From Actinomycetes bacterium (GTDB taxonomy: Bacteria; Actinomycetota; Acidimicrobiia; Acidimicrobiales; Palsa-688): a DNA stretch of 5,762 nucleotides. Location of the stretch: positions 1 through 5,762 of the forward strand of contig JAKAXG010000320.1 in assembly GCA_021827225.1 (NCBI GenBank), given 5' to 3'. Position 1 is the first letter of the stretch. Every line of letters starts with the position of its first letter. Below, piece after piece: positions 1 through 5,762 of the stretch. The notes under the pieces were generated by a model. That model had not been told where the DNA came from, ran no database searches, and saw only the letters and a list, made by a program, of their open reading frames with translations. The position numbers and the translations under genes are program-made.

Positions 1-255
1 CTCACCTGCCTGGGCGGCTCGGCCTGCCGGTTCCACGAGACCAGCTACCTGCATTCCGCCGTCGTGCGGGGGGTGTCGAAGCTGCGGGGGGCCGAGGTGG
101 AGATCCCCGACGTCCGGGCCGGCTTCTCGAGCGTCATCGCCGCCGCCGCCGCCGAGGGGCCGTCCGTGCTGCGGGGCGTGCACCACCTCGAGCGGGGCTA
201 CCACCGGCCCGCCGACCAGCTCCGCGCCCTGGGGCTGGACCTGAGGACCACCTGA
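1..255 (+). CDS. murA: UDP-N-acetylglucosamine 1-carboxyvinyltransferase (MurA-type), C-terminal fragment
   Basis: The reading frame is open from base 1 to the TGA at 253-255 and gives 84 residues, the end of a protein whose start lies left of the window. The family transfers enolpyruvate from phosphoenolpyruvate to UDP-GlcNAc, the first committed cytoplasmic step of peptidoglycan synthesis. Visible family signatures are LRGAEVEIPDVRAG (fragment residues 28-41), where the Arg of DVRAG matches the PEP-contacting Arg of the DLRA motif in known MurA. The HHLERGY block (61-67), matching the usual YHIDRGYE, and the terminal LRALGLDL also fit. The stretch before LRGA reads VVRGVSK instead of the more usual GPTPLRGA context, so this could be a divergent MurA paralogue rather than the main enzyme. 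The Cys loop is outside the window. The GTG at 64 is not a credible start because homology extends upstream of it. The next gene starts 9 bases downstream, suggesting co-transcription. Confidence 0.82.
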   Translation, partial: LTCLGGSACRFHETSYLHSAVVRGVSKLRGAEVEIPDVRAGFSSVIAAAAAEGPSVLRGVHHLERGYHRPADQLRALGLDLRTT

Positions 256-264
256 CCGGCTCCT

Positions 265-1044
265 TTGTCCGCCCTCTACACCTTCGACGGGACCTCCTAC
301 CTGCCCGGACCCATGTGCGTGGGGCCCTGGTCGCCCGACGCCCAGCACGGCGGCCCGGTTTCCGCCCTGCTGGCCGGCGCCGTCGAGTCGGCGGTCGATC
401 CCCGCTTCGACGACGTGGTCGTCCAGGTGGTCCGGGTCACGGTGGAGCTGCTGCGGCCGGTCCCGCTGGCCCCCCTCACCATGACCTCCGCGGTGGTGCG
501 ACCGGGCCGGAACGTGCAGCTGGTGGAGGCGGCGATGCACTCCGGGGACCACGAGGTGGCCCGGGCCCGGGCGCTCCGGATCCGCCGGGCCCCGATGGAG
601 GTTCCGGTGGAGAGGGCCGTGCCGCCGGCGCCGGTGCCCTCCAGCGATCCCCCGCCCTCGACGGTGGCCCGCCGCACCGCCTTCGCCGAAGCGGTCGACC
701 TGCGATTCGTCAAGGGGAGCTGGGACGACACCGGGCCGGTGACCATGTGGACCCGCCTGCTCGTGCCGGTCGTGGAGGGAACCGATCCCTCCCCGCTCCA
801 GCGGACGGTCGCCGCCGCCGACTTCGGCAACGGGGTGAGCCGGGTGCTGGAGTTCGACCGTCACACCTTCATCAACCCCGATCTGACGGTGGCACTGGGC
901 CGGGTACCGCAGGGCGAGTGGATCGGCTTCGACGTCGTATCACGGCTGTCGGGGGACGGGTTCGGCCAGGCGGAGAGCGCCGTTTTCGACCCGATCGGCC
1001 CGGTGGGACGGTCGATACAGTCACTGCTCGTCACCGAGCGCTGA
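265..1044 (+). CDS. Acyl-CoA thioesterase-like protein, double hotdog fold
   Basis: This 259-residue protein resembles the TesB-like/4HBT_3 thioesterase superfamily, cytoplasmic enzymes that hydrolyse acyl-CoA thioesters. The N-terminal hotdog (about residues 5-108) has the typical opening GPWSPDAQHGGPVSALLAG (20-38). A Pro-rich linker (about 110-131) leads to the C-terminal hotdog (about 135-257), with DFGNGVSR (186-193), FINPDLTVALGR (202-213), GEWIGFD (217-223) and a closing GPVGRSIQSLLV (245-256). The length is normal for actinobacterial members. The start is a TTG nine bases after the murA stop and in the same frame; the next in-frame start, ATG at 313, would remove the conserved front of the first hotdog, so TTG is preferred. 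A GAGG at 243-246 is rather distant for a ribosome site, so translation may be coupled to murA. The acyl substrate cannot be read from the sequence; a role in fatty-acid or sterol-type CoA metabolism is a family-level guess. Confidence 0.8.
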   Translation: MSALYTFDGTSYLPGPMCVGPWSPDAQHGGPVSALLAGAVESAVDPRFDDVVVQVVRVTVELLRPVPLAPLTMTSAVVRPGRNVQLVEAAMHSGDHEVARARALRIRRAPMEVPVERAVPPAPVPSSDPPPSTVARRTAFAEAVDLRFVKGSWDDTGPVTMWTRLLVPVVEGTDPSPLQRTVAAADFGNGVSRVLEFDRHTFINPDLTVALGRVPQGEWIGFDVVSRLSGDGFGQAESAVFDPIGPVGRSIQSLLVTER

Positions 1045-1067
1045 TCGGGGGCTGCGCCGCCGCCTAG

Positions 1068-1101
1068 GCTTCGCGCTTCGATGGTTTCGCTGCGATGAAG
1101 C
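1068..1101. promoter_or_regulatory. Candidate operator: GCTTCG repeats with inverted GAAGC, upstream of rpiR-type gene
   Basis: The 78-bp gap between the thioesterase and regulator genes holds GCTTCG at 1068-1073 and again at 1075-1080, seven bases apart. An inverted GAAGC follows at 1097-1101 and pairs with GCTTC at 1075-1079. Just before lies the 8-bp palindrome GCCTAGGC (1062-1069). RpiR-family proteins bind inverted repeats, often before their own genes, so this is a plausible autoregulatory site. The symmetry is short and imperfect and no convincing -35/-10 pair is seen, so the call is tentative. Confidence 0.25.
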
Positions 1102-1107
1102 AATCCC

Positions 1108-1113
1108 GGTGAG
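1108..1113 (+). promoter_or_regulatory. Probable ribosome binding site (GGTGAG) of the RpiR-type regulator
   Basis: GGTGAG lies nine bases before the ATG at 1123 and is a partial Shine-Dalgarno match. In this frame a TGA sits at 1096-1098 and no other start codon falls between it and 1123, so the ATG at 1123 is the earliest possible start. Confidence 0.5.
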
Positions 1114-1122
1114 TGTCCGTAT

Positions 1123-2049
1123 ATGAATGTCGTCGACAGGATCATGGCCCACGCCGACCGGCTCACGGTCACGGAGCGCAAGATCGCCGCGGTGCTGGCC
1201 GACGAGCCACAGATCTTCGCGTTCGGCACCGTCGCCCAGGTGGCCCAGCGGGCCGGGACCAGCGGACCCTCGGTCATCCGGCTGGCCACCAAGCTGGGTT
1301 ACGAAGGTTTCGTGGGCCTGCAGGCCGATGTGCAGGCGGAACTGGCCCTCCGCCTGGGGCCGGCCCGGGACCGCATCCGCCAGCACATGCCCGACGATCT
1401 GGTCGGCCGCATCCAGGCCGGAGAGCTGCACAACGTGAGCTCCACCTTCCACAACCTCAGCCGGGACGCCGTGGAGCGGGTCGCCGACCTCCTGGCCGAC
1501 GCCGGGCGCCGGGTCTGGATCTACCCCGGTGAGCTCACGGCCCCCATCGGGACGGTGCTGGCCACCCTCCTGGGCCAGCTCCGGCCCGGGGTCACGCTCC
1601 TTTCCGGTTCGGAGCTGGCGATCGGGCGGTCGCTGGCCGACCTGTCGGCCGGAGACGTGGTCGTCGCCATAGACATCCACCGCTACGAGAGGGCCCTCAC
1701 GGCCGCGGTGGAATGGGCCTCGTCGCTCGGCGTCGAGGTGCTGGCCATCACCGATGGTCCCCTGTCGCCGCTGGCCCGGTTGGCCGGCGAGACCCTGTTC
1801 TTCTCCGCCCGGGGAGTGGGGCCCTTCGACAGCATGGTGGGGGGAGTGGCCCTGGCCGACGTGGTCGTCGGGGCGGTGGCGGCCCGGGTCCGCCACGCCG
1901 CCGCCCAGCGGCTGGACGCCATCGAGACCGCCTGGACGTCCTGGAAGGCGCTGGTGGCCGGCCCCGCCGAACCCGAGCGCGCCCCCGACCCCGGGATCGT
2001 TGCCGGCATGGTGCCTTCCCTGGCCCCCGAACCGGCGGTGCCGGACTGA
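1123..2049 (+). CDS. MurR/RpiR family transcriptional regulator (HTH + SIS domain)
   Basis: This 308-residue protein has the two-domain plan of the RpiR family. The N-terminal helix-turn-helix domain (about residues 1-78) contains LTVTERKIAAVLADEP (14-29) and the recognition region TVAQVAQRAGTSGPSVIRLATKLGYEGF (36-63), which is strongly diagnostic. A SIS (sugar isomerase) domain spans about 128-255, with ITDGPLSPLARLA (209-221) as the best landmark. In typical phosphosugar-sensing members the first SIS loop is Ser-rich (G-x-G-x-S) and the second is S-x-S-G-x-T. Here these positions read YPGELTAP (134-141) and DIHRYERA (184-191), so the effector may not be a phosphosugar. The 50-residue tail ends in a Pro/Ala-rich segment. 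The start is ATG with GGTGAG upstream. It may control itself and the preceding genes; the target is unknown. The family call is firm, the ligand is not. Confidence 0.9.
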   Translation: MNVVDRIMAHADRLTVTERKIAAVLADEPQIFAFGTVAQVAQRAGTSGPSVIRLATKLGYEGFVGLQADVQAELALRLGPARDRIRQHMPDDLVGRIQAGELHNVSSTFHNLSRDAVERVADLLADAGRRVWIYPGELTAPIGTVLATLLGQLRPGVTLLSGSELAIGRSLADLSAGDVVVAIDIHRYERALTAAVEWASSLGVEVLAITDGPLSPLARLAGETLFFSARGVGPFDSMVGGVALADVVVGAVAARVRHAAAQRLDAIETAWTSWKALVAGPAEPERAPDPGIVAGMVPSLAPEPAVPD

Positions 2050-2063
2050 TCCGGGCCTGAGGG

Positions 2064-2402
2064 CTAGCCGCCCGCCTCGGGCACCGGGCCGGCGGACGGC
2101 CCGGGCTCGGAGCCCGCCCCGCCGGGACGGGTGCCGGAGGTTCGCCGACCGCCTCTCCGCCGGTCGATCTCGGCGGCCGCCGCCCTGATGATGCGCCCGC
2201 CGGACCTGCGGGGGCGCAGCACGGCCATGCCGAGCTTCGCCTTCGAGACCCGGCCGCTCCTGGTCGTGAGGCCTGCCTGCCTGATCACCGCGTCGGCTCC
2301 TGCGACGACCCCGACCGTCGTGTCGGCCACCCGGGTGGCGATACGACGGGCCCGGGCAAGGCGGTTCTCTTCCGATTCGGGACCGGGTGCGTTCTGTTCC
2401 AC
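2064..2402 (-). CDS. Hypothetical small basic protein downstream of gdh
   Basis: This is a 112-residue reading frame with a GTG start at 2402, reading leftwards in the same direction as gdh and beginning 58 bases after its stop. I do not recognise the family. The first 14 residues are acidic/polar (MEQNAPGPESEENR). A probably helical, Ala/Val/Arg-rich core (about 15-84) follows, containing VADTTVGVVAGADAVIRQAG (26-45) and the basic stretch LRPRRSGGRIIRAAAAEIDRRR. A Gly/Pro/Ser-rich, probably disordered tail runs from about 85 to the end. There is no signal peptide, no clear membrane span and no Cys. The upstream ribosome site is weak. Support for a real gene: it fills the space between gdh and the convergent regulator, its N-terminal part has balanced composition, and its stop sits 14 bases from the regulator stop. 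In such GC-rich DNA, chance frames are common, so existence is only moderately sure. Confidence 0.55.
   Translation of the reverse strand: MEQNAPGPESEENRLARARRIATRVADTTVGVVAGADAVIRQAGLTTRSGRVSKAKLGMAVLRPRRSGGRIIRAAAAEIDRRRGGRRTSGTRPGGAGSEPGPSAGPVPEAGG
2070..2082. terminator. Short GC hairpin at the convergent gene junction
   Basis: GCCCG (2070-2074) and CGGGC (2078-2082) form a 5-bp stem with a 3-base loop, just beyond the regulator stop and inside the 3' end of the converging small gene. There is no T-run on either side, so it is not a canonical intrinsic terminator. It could still help stop converging transcripts. Confidence 0.2.
2102..2116. repeat. Perfect 7-bp inverted repeat with 1-base centre
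   Basis: CGGGCTC (2102-2108) and GAGCCCG (2110-2116) are exact inverted copies around one G, able to fold as a 6-bp stem with a CGG loop. It lies in the C-terminal coding part of the small - strand gene, about 50 bases past the + strand regulator stop. It may be a transcript-end structure for the regulator, or chance in GC-rich DNA. Confidence 0.3.
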
Positions 2403-2418
2403 CCGCTCGATCTACCCG

Positions 2419-2460
2419 GCCGGGGCCCGGTCGCAACGTCCCAACCGGGGCGGGCCCGGC
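2419..2460 (-). other. Possible stem-loop between gdh and the small downstream gene
   Basis: GCCGGGGCCC (2419-2428) and GGGCCCGGC (2452-2460) are inverted copies apart from one bulged base, with 23 bases between. They occupy most of the 58-base gap after the gdh stop. The structure could stabilise or partly end the gdh transcript. There is no T-run, and self-complementary GGGCCC is common at this base composition. Confidence 0.25.
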
Positions 2461-5400
2461 TCAGGTGGAGGCCACCCCCAGACTCAGCCGGCGCAGGGTG
2501 AGGGCGGCCACGGCCACCGGATCGGCTCCCCCGGTCGCCGATTCCCTGAGGGCGGCCGAGCGGCGCAGGGCCTCACCGTGGCGAGCCGCCCACCGGGACA
2601 GCGCGCCGTCCAGGGTTCCCGGGCCGCAGCCGGCGAGCACCTGCGCCGCCGCCCGGTACCTCCAGTCCGCCAGGTCGTCGAGCACCGCCCGGACCTGCCA
2701 GACCCGCACCCGGTCCGGAGGCTGCGGGGCGTCGAGAGCGCCCCTCAGGGCGGCGGCCAGGTCCCCGGTGCCGGCCACCCGGTCGATACCGTCGAGGGTC
2801 TCGATGACGTCGGCGACCGGGCGCCCCACGGACCGGGCGACCCGGCCGGCCTCCACGGCCGCCGCCCGCCGGCGGGCCGAACGGAACCGCTCCGCCGTGG
2901 AGGCGGCCACTCCCAGCTGTCCCCAGTCGGGCTCCCCCGGCCCCGGCCCGGGCCGGGCACCGACCTCCTCGGCGTCGGCCTCCTTCTCGTCCCGTTCGGC
3001 CGCTTCGGACGGCACCAGCGGGACCGGGTCGCGCAGGTAGCCGCGGGCCAGGCCGGCCACCGCTTCCACCACCATCCGGTGCAGGGCGGCCTCCGCCGGG
3101 GCCGACAGCCCGGCCCCCGGCCGGCCGGCCATGTCCTCCAGCTCGGCCCACAGGGGGCCGGCCCCCGTCACCCGCCGGGCCACCCAGAACGCCGCCGCCA
3201 CGTCACCGAGACTGCAGCCCAGCTCGCCGGCCAGGTCGTGCGCCCACACGATCCCCATCTGGTCGACCAGCTCCCCGGCCACGTCGGTCGCGACCAGCTG
3301 GGGGTACAGGCGGTGCTCGGGAATCAGGTCGGAAAGCTCCTCCCGGATCGGCTCCGGGAAGTACGGGACCACGCTGTCGAGGAACACCGGGTCCCGGGCC
3401 CGGCCCGAGCCCTCGATGGCGGCGACCAGGTCGGCCTTGGCGTAGGCCAGGATGGTGGCCAGCTCCGGCCGGATCAGACCGGCCCCGGCCGCCCGGCGGA
3501 CCCGGAACTCCTCCCGGTCGGGCAGGACCTCCACCTCCCGGTTGAACCGCCCGGCCGCCTCCAGGCCGTCGACCAGGGTCTCGTAGGCGTCCAGCTCCCT
3601 CTCGCTGCCCGCCGCCGCCCGGTTGAGGGCGGCCACGCTGTGGTCGACCTGTCGCAGCACCTCGTCGGCCACCTCGTCCCCGGACCGCTTCAGCAGGCCG
3701 TCCCGCTCCGGGTCGGCCAGACGGCCCTCCTCCGCGGCCAGGGCCAGCAGGATCTTCAGGTTGACCTCCCGGTCCGAAGTGGCCACCCCGGCGGCGTTGT
3801 CGATGAAGTCGGCGTTGATCCGCCCGCCCCGCCGGCTGTAGCGGATCCGGGCCCGCTGGGTCACGCCCAGGTTCGCCCCCTCGGCGATCACCCTGACCCG
3901 CACCCGGTCTGAGGTGACGCGCACCCCGTCGTTGGTGTGGTCCCCGACCTCGGCGTCGGACTCGCCGGGCGCCTTGATGAACGTGCCGATCCCCCCGAAC
4001 CAGAGCAGGTCGACCGGGGCGGCCAGGATGGCCGACACCAGCTCGGGCGGGCTCATCTCCTCGGCGGTGACGCCCAGCGACTCCCGTACCGCCGGGGACA
4101 GCGGCACGGTCCGGGCGTCCCGGGGCCACACCCCGCCCCCCTCGGAGATGACCTCCGGGCGGTAGTCGGCCCAGCTGGAGCGGTCCAGGCCGGCCAGCCG
4201 GGCCCGCTCCTCGAAGGAGCGGTCGGGGTCGGGGTCGGGATCGAGGAAGATGTGACGGTGGTCGAAGGCGGCCACCAGGCGGATGGCCCGGCTGCGGAGC
4301 ATGCCGTTGCCGAACACGTCACCGGACATGTCCCCCACCCCTACGACCCGGATGGGGTCGGTGGCCACGTCGACGCCCAGCTCCCGGAAGTGCCTGCGCA
4401 CCGCCACCCAGGCGCCGCGGGCGGTTATGGCCATGGCCTTGTGGTCGTAGCCGCGCGACCCGCCGGAGGCGAAGGCGTCCCCCAGCCAGTAGCCGGCGGC
4501 CTCGCTGATGGAGTTGGCGAGGTCGCTGAAGGTGGCGGTGCCCTTGTCGGCGGCGACGACCAGGTACGGGTCCGGTCCGTCCCAGGCGACCACGTCGGGG
4601 GGATGGGCCACCCTGCCGCCCACGATATTGTCCGTGACCTCGAGCAGGGCCCCCACGAACTGCTGATAGGCGGCCTGCACCTGCTCGGGGGTGGGCCGGG
4701 CCTTGGCCAGGCCGGCGCCGGCCGCCGCCGACGGCTGGCGCACCACGAAACCCCCCTTGGCCCCGGTGGGCACGATGATGGCGTTCTTCTTCACCTGGGC
4801 GAACGCCAGGTCCAGCACCTCCGTCCGGAAGTCGGAGGGCCGCTCGCTCCAGCGCAGCCCGCCCCGGGCGACCAGCCCGGCCCGCAGGTGGATCCCCTCC
4901 ACGTCGGGGCCGTGGACGAAGGTGTCCACGTAGGGCACGGGCGGGAACATCTCGGGAACGTCGGCGCTGGCCAGCTTCAGCACCAGCGGGGACCGCCGGC
5001 CGGCACCCGGCAGCCGGGGAGCGGCGTAGCCGGCGCTGAAGTAGTTGGTGCGCCAGGTGGCGTCGATGAGGCGGAGCAGCGCGTGCAGGGCCCGGTAGGC
5101 CTCCAGGCGCGTCACCAGGTCCAGCTGTCCCAGGCACAGGGCCCGTTCCGGCCCGCCGGCCGGCTGGGCCGCCGGCCCGGCCCCGGCGGATTCGGCCGGA
5201 GCCGGCGGGGCCGGCCGGGCGGCCGGGTCGAAACGGGCCTGGAAGTAGGCCACCAGGGACCGGGCCACGTCGGGGTGGTCCGCCAGGGGGTCGGCCAGGT
5301 CCTCCCAGGACAGGTCGGGGGCGATCTGGTGCCAGTACCGCAGGTAGGCCCGCAACACCGTGACCTGCCGCCAGTCCAGGGCGGCGGCCGTCACCAGCCG

Positions 5401-5762
5401 GTTGAGCGAGTCGACATCGGCGTCCTGACGGGCGGAGGCCTCTATCGCCTCGACCAGGCGGAGCCCGTGGAGCTCGGGCACGAAGCGCAGGGCCTCGAGG
5501 CCGAAGGGGGCGTCCAGCCGGATGCCGATGTCGTCGATGTGCAGCTCGGTCCGGTCGTCCCAGGGGTCGGGAAGCCGGAACGGCACCGCCTCCACAACGA
5601 TCAGGCCGAAGCTCTCCAGGAGGGGCAGGGTCCTGGTCAGCTCGATCCCGTCGCGGCCGAAGCGCCGGAGCCGGAACGTCAGCTGCGGATCATCCGAGGA
5701 CGCCACGACCAGCCGGTGGGGCCCTCCCATCATGGGGCGGCTGCCGTCCTCGGGCCGGGCCC
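2461..5762 (-). CDS. gdh: NAD-specific glutamate dehydrogenase, large (GDH-180 / Bac_GDH type), 5' end outside window
   Basis: The enzyme catalyses NAD-dependent oxidative deamination of glutamate to 2-oxoglutarate and ammonia (EC 1.4.1.2) in the cytoplasm. The frame is open to the right edge, and the Met codon at 5733 (residue 1 here) is internal. Family proteins are about 1,550-1,650 residues, so roughly the last two thirds is seen and the N-terminal ACT-like region is missing. Landmarks: HLRAGLVARGGLRWSERPSDFRTEVL (282-307); KKNAIIVPTGAKGGFV with presumed catalytic Lys326; VVGVGDMSGDVFGNG (463-477), the nucleotide-binding region; DLLWFGGIGTFIK (575-587); then AEGANLG and GRINADFIDNAAGVATSDREVN. 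The helical C-terminal domain includes LIRPELATILAYAK and LVDQMGIVWAHDL. A Pro/Ala-rich insert lies at about 170-197 and an acidic, Gly/Pro-rich linker at about 905-935. No frameshift or lost catalytic motif is seen. Mycobacterial relatives are inhibited by the FHA protein GarA; whether that applies here is unknown. Confidence 0.96.
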   Translation of the reverse strand, partial: ARPEDGSRPMMGGPHRLVVASSDDPQLTFRLRRFGRDGIELTRTLPLLESFGLIVVEAVPFRLPDPWDDRTELHIDDIGIRLDAPFGLEALRFVPELHGLRLVEAIEASARQDADVDSLNRLVTAAALDWRQVTVLRAYLRYWHQIAPDLSWEDLADPLADHPDVARSLVAYFQARFDPAARPAPPAPAESAGAGPAAQPAGGPERALCLGQLDLVTRLEAYRALHALLRLIDATWRTNYFSAGYAAPRLPGAGRRSPLVLKLASADVPEMFPPVPYVDTFVHGPDVEGIHLRAGLVARGGLRWSERPSDFRTEVLDLAFAQVKKNAIIVPTGAKGGFVVRQPSAAAGAGLAKARPTPEQVQAAYQQFVGALLEVTDNIVGGRVAHPPDVVAWDGPDPYLVVAADKGTATFSDLANSISEAAGYWLGDAFASGGSRGYDHKAMAITARGAWVAVRRHFRELGVDVATDPIRVVGVGDMSGDVFGNGMLRSRAIRLVAAFDHRHIFLDPDPDPDRSFEERARLAGLDRSSWADYRPEVISEGGGVWPRDARTVPLSPAVRESLGVTAEEMSPPELVSAILAAPVDLLWFGGIGTFIKAPGESDAEVGDHTNDGVRVTSDRVRVRVIAEGANLGVTQRARIRYSRRGGRINADFIDNAAGVATSDREVNLKILLALAAEEGRLADPERDGLLKRSGDEVADEVLRQVDHSVAALNRAAAGSERELDAYETLVDGLEAAGRFNREVEVLPDREEFRVRRAAGAGLIRPELATILAYAKADLVAAIEGSGRARDPVFLDSVVPYFPEPIREELSDLIPEHRLYPQLVATDVAGELVDQMGIVWAHDLAGELGCSLGDVAAAFWVARRVTGAGPLWAELEDMAGRPGAGLSAPAEAALHRMVVEAVAGLARGYLRDPVPLVPSEAAERDEKEADAEEVGARPGPGPGEPDWGQLGVAASTAERFRSARRRAAAVEAGRVARSVGRPVADVIETLDGIDRVAGTGDLAAALRGALDAPQPPDRVRVWQVRAVLDDLADWRYRAAAQVLAGCGPGTLDGALSRWAARHGEALRRSAALRESATGGADPVAVAALTLRRLSLGVAST
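4221..4244 (-). repeat. Hexanucleotide tandem repeat inside gdh (DPDPDPD)
   Basis: Three exact copies of GGTCGG (4221-4238) plus a degenerate fourth, GATCGA (4239-4244), encode the Asp-Pro run after the HIFLD motif of the glutamate dehydrogenase. Relatives commonly have a DPNPDP-like sequence here, so the protein feature is ordinary. The near-perfect DNA repetition is what stands out. Confidence 0.6.
5143..5226 (-). other. Low-complexity Pro/Ala/Gly insert in gdh
   Basis: This stretch encodes about 28 residues made almost only of Pro, Ala, Gly, Ser and Glu, between the RFDP motif and the helical segment leading to RTNYF. It sits where family members have a variable linker between the regulatory half and the catalytic core. 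It is likely a flexible, disordered connector. The DNA is a run of GGCC/CCGG-rich simple sequence. Confidence 0.6.

Noticed and set aside
1021..2436. 471-codon open frame on the - strand opposite the RpiR-type regulator
   Set aside because: It lies antisense to the clearly recognisable regulator and gives low-complexity Gly/Arg/Pro-rich protein; it also overlaps the small - strand gene in another frame.
2131..3912. 593-codon open frame on the + strand opposite gdh and the small gene
   Set aside because: It is antisense to a gene with unmistakable glutamate dehydrogenase motifs, its translation is Pro/Gly/Arg/His-rich without any family signature, and long antisense frames are expected at this GC content.
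3203..5137. Long - strand frames of 308 and 272 codons (3203-4129 and 4319-5137) inside gdh
   Set aside because: They are out-of-frame shadows of gdh with Gly/Arg/Pro-rich composition; the gdh frame itself is continuous and carries all motifs, so no frameshift needs to be invoked.
5143..5230. GGCC/CCGG-rich run considered as a repeat array or recombination site
   Set aside because: No regular unit or spacer pattern; it is explained by codons for a Pro/Ala/Gly linker in gdh.
5728..5733. Tandem ATG codons at 5733 and 5730 (- strand) as the true gdh start
   Set aside because: The frame stays open upstream to the window edge, the family protein is about 500 residues longer, and homology starts well before the catalytic core, so these are internal methionines.
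1..5762. Mobile elements, CRISPR arrays, tRNA/rRNA genes, toxin-antitoxin or phage genes
   Set aside because: No transposase or integrase motifs, terminal repeats, spaced repeat arrays, cloverleaf or rRNA-like sequence were seen on either strand, and composition is uniform across the window.

Overview
The window is very GC-rich and carries densely packed, protein-coding DNA with little intergenic space. High GC, frequent GTG/TTG starts, the large NAD-dependent glutamate dehydrogenase and the acyl-CoA thioesterase type fit an actinobacterium, possibly of an acidimicrobial lineage; that placement is inference, because no RNA gene or lineage marker is present.

Layout. On the + strand, bases 1-255 hold the C-terminal end of a MurA-type enolpyruvyl transferase (UDP-GlcNAc 1-carboxyvinyltransferase; start outside the window). 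Nine bases later, in the same reading frame, a TTG-started double-hotdog acyl-CoA thioesterase-like gene begins (265-1044). After a 78-bp gap with small repeats comes an RpiR/MurR-type regulator (1123-2049). On the - strand, entering from the right edge, lies most of a large NAD-specific glutamate dehydrogenase (complement of 2461-5762; N-terminal part outside the window). It is followed in the same direction by a small uncharacterised gene (complement of 2064-2402). The two blocks converge, with only 14 bases between the regulator stop and the small gene's stop.

How they may work together. murA and the thioesterase gene look co-transcribed, and the regulator could be the third gene of that unit or have its own promoter. 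murA makes the first committed precursor of peptidoglycan, and RpiR-family regulators often sense phosphosugars, so a wall-sugar link is conceivable. However, this regulator's SIS domain lacks the usual serine-rich phosphosugar motifs. The glutamate dehydrogenase interconverts glutamate and 2-oxoglutarate and is an independent nitrogen/carbon node on the other strand.

Overall this looks like an ordinary chromosomal core region. I see no mobile element, CRISPR array, RNA gene or clearly new system. The points most worth a second look are the atypical SIS pocket of the regulator, the repeat cluster in front of it, the murA-thioesterase-regulator arrangement, and the unknown small protein behind gdh.
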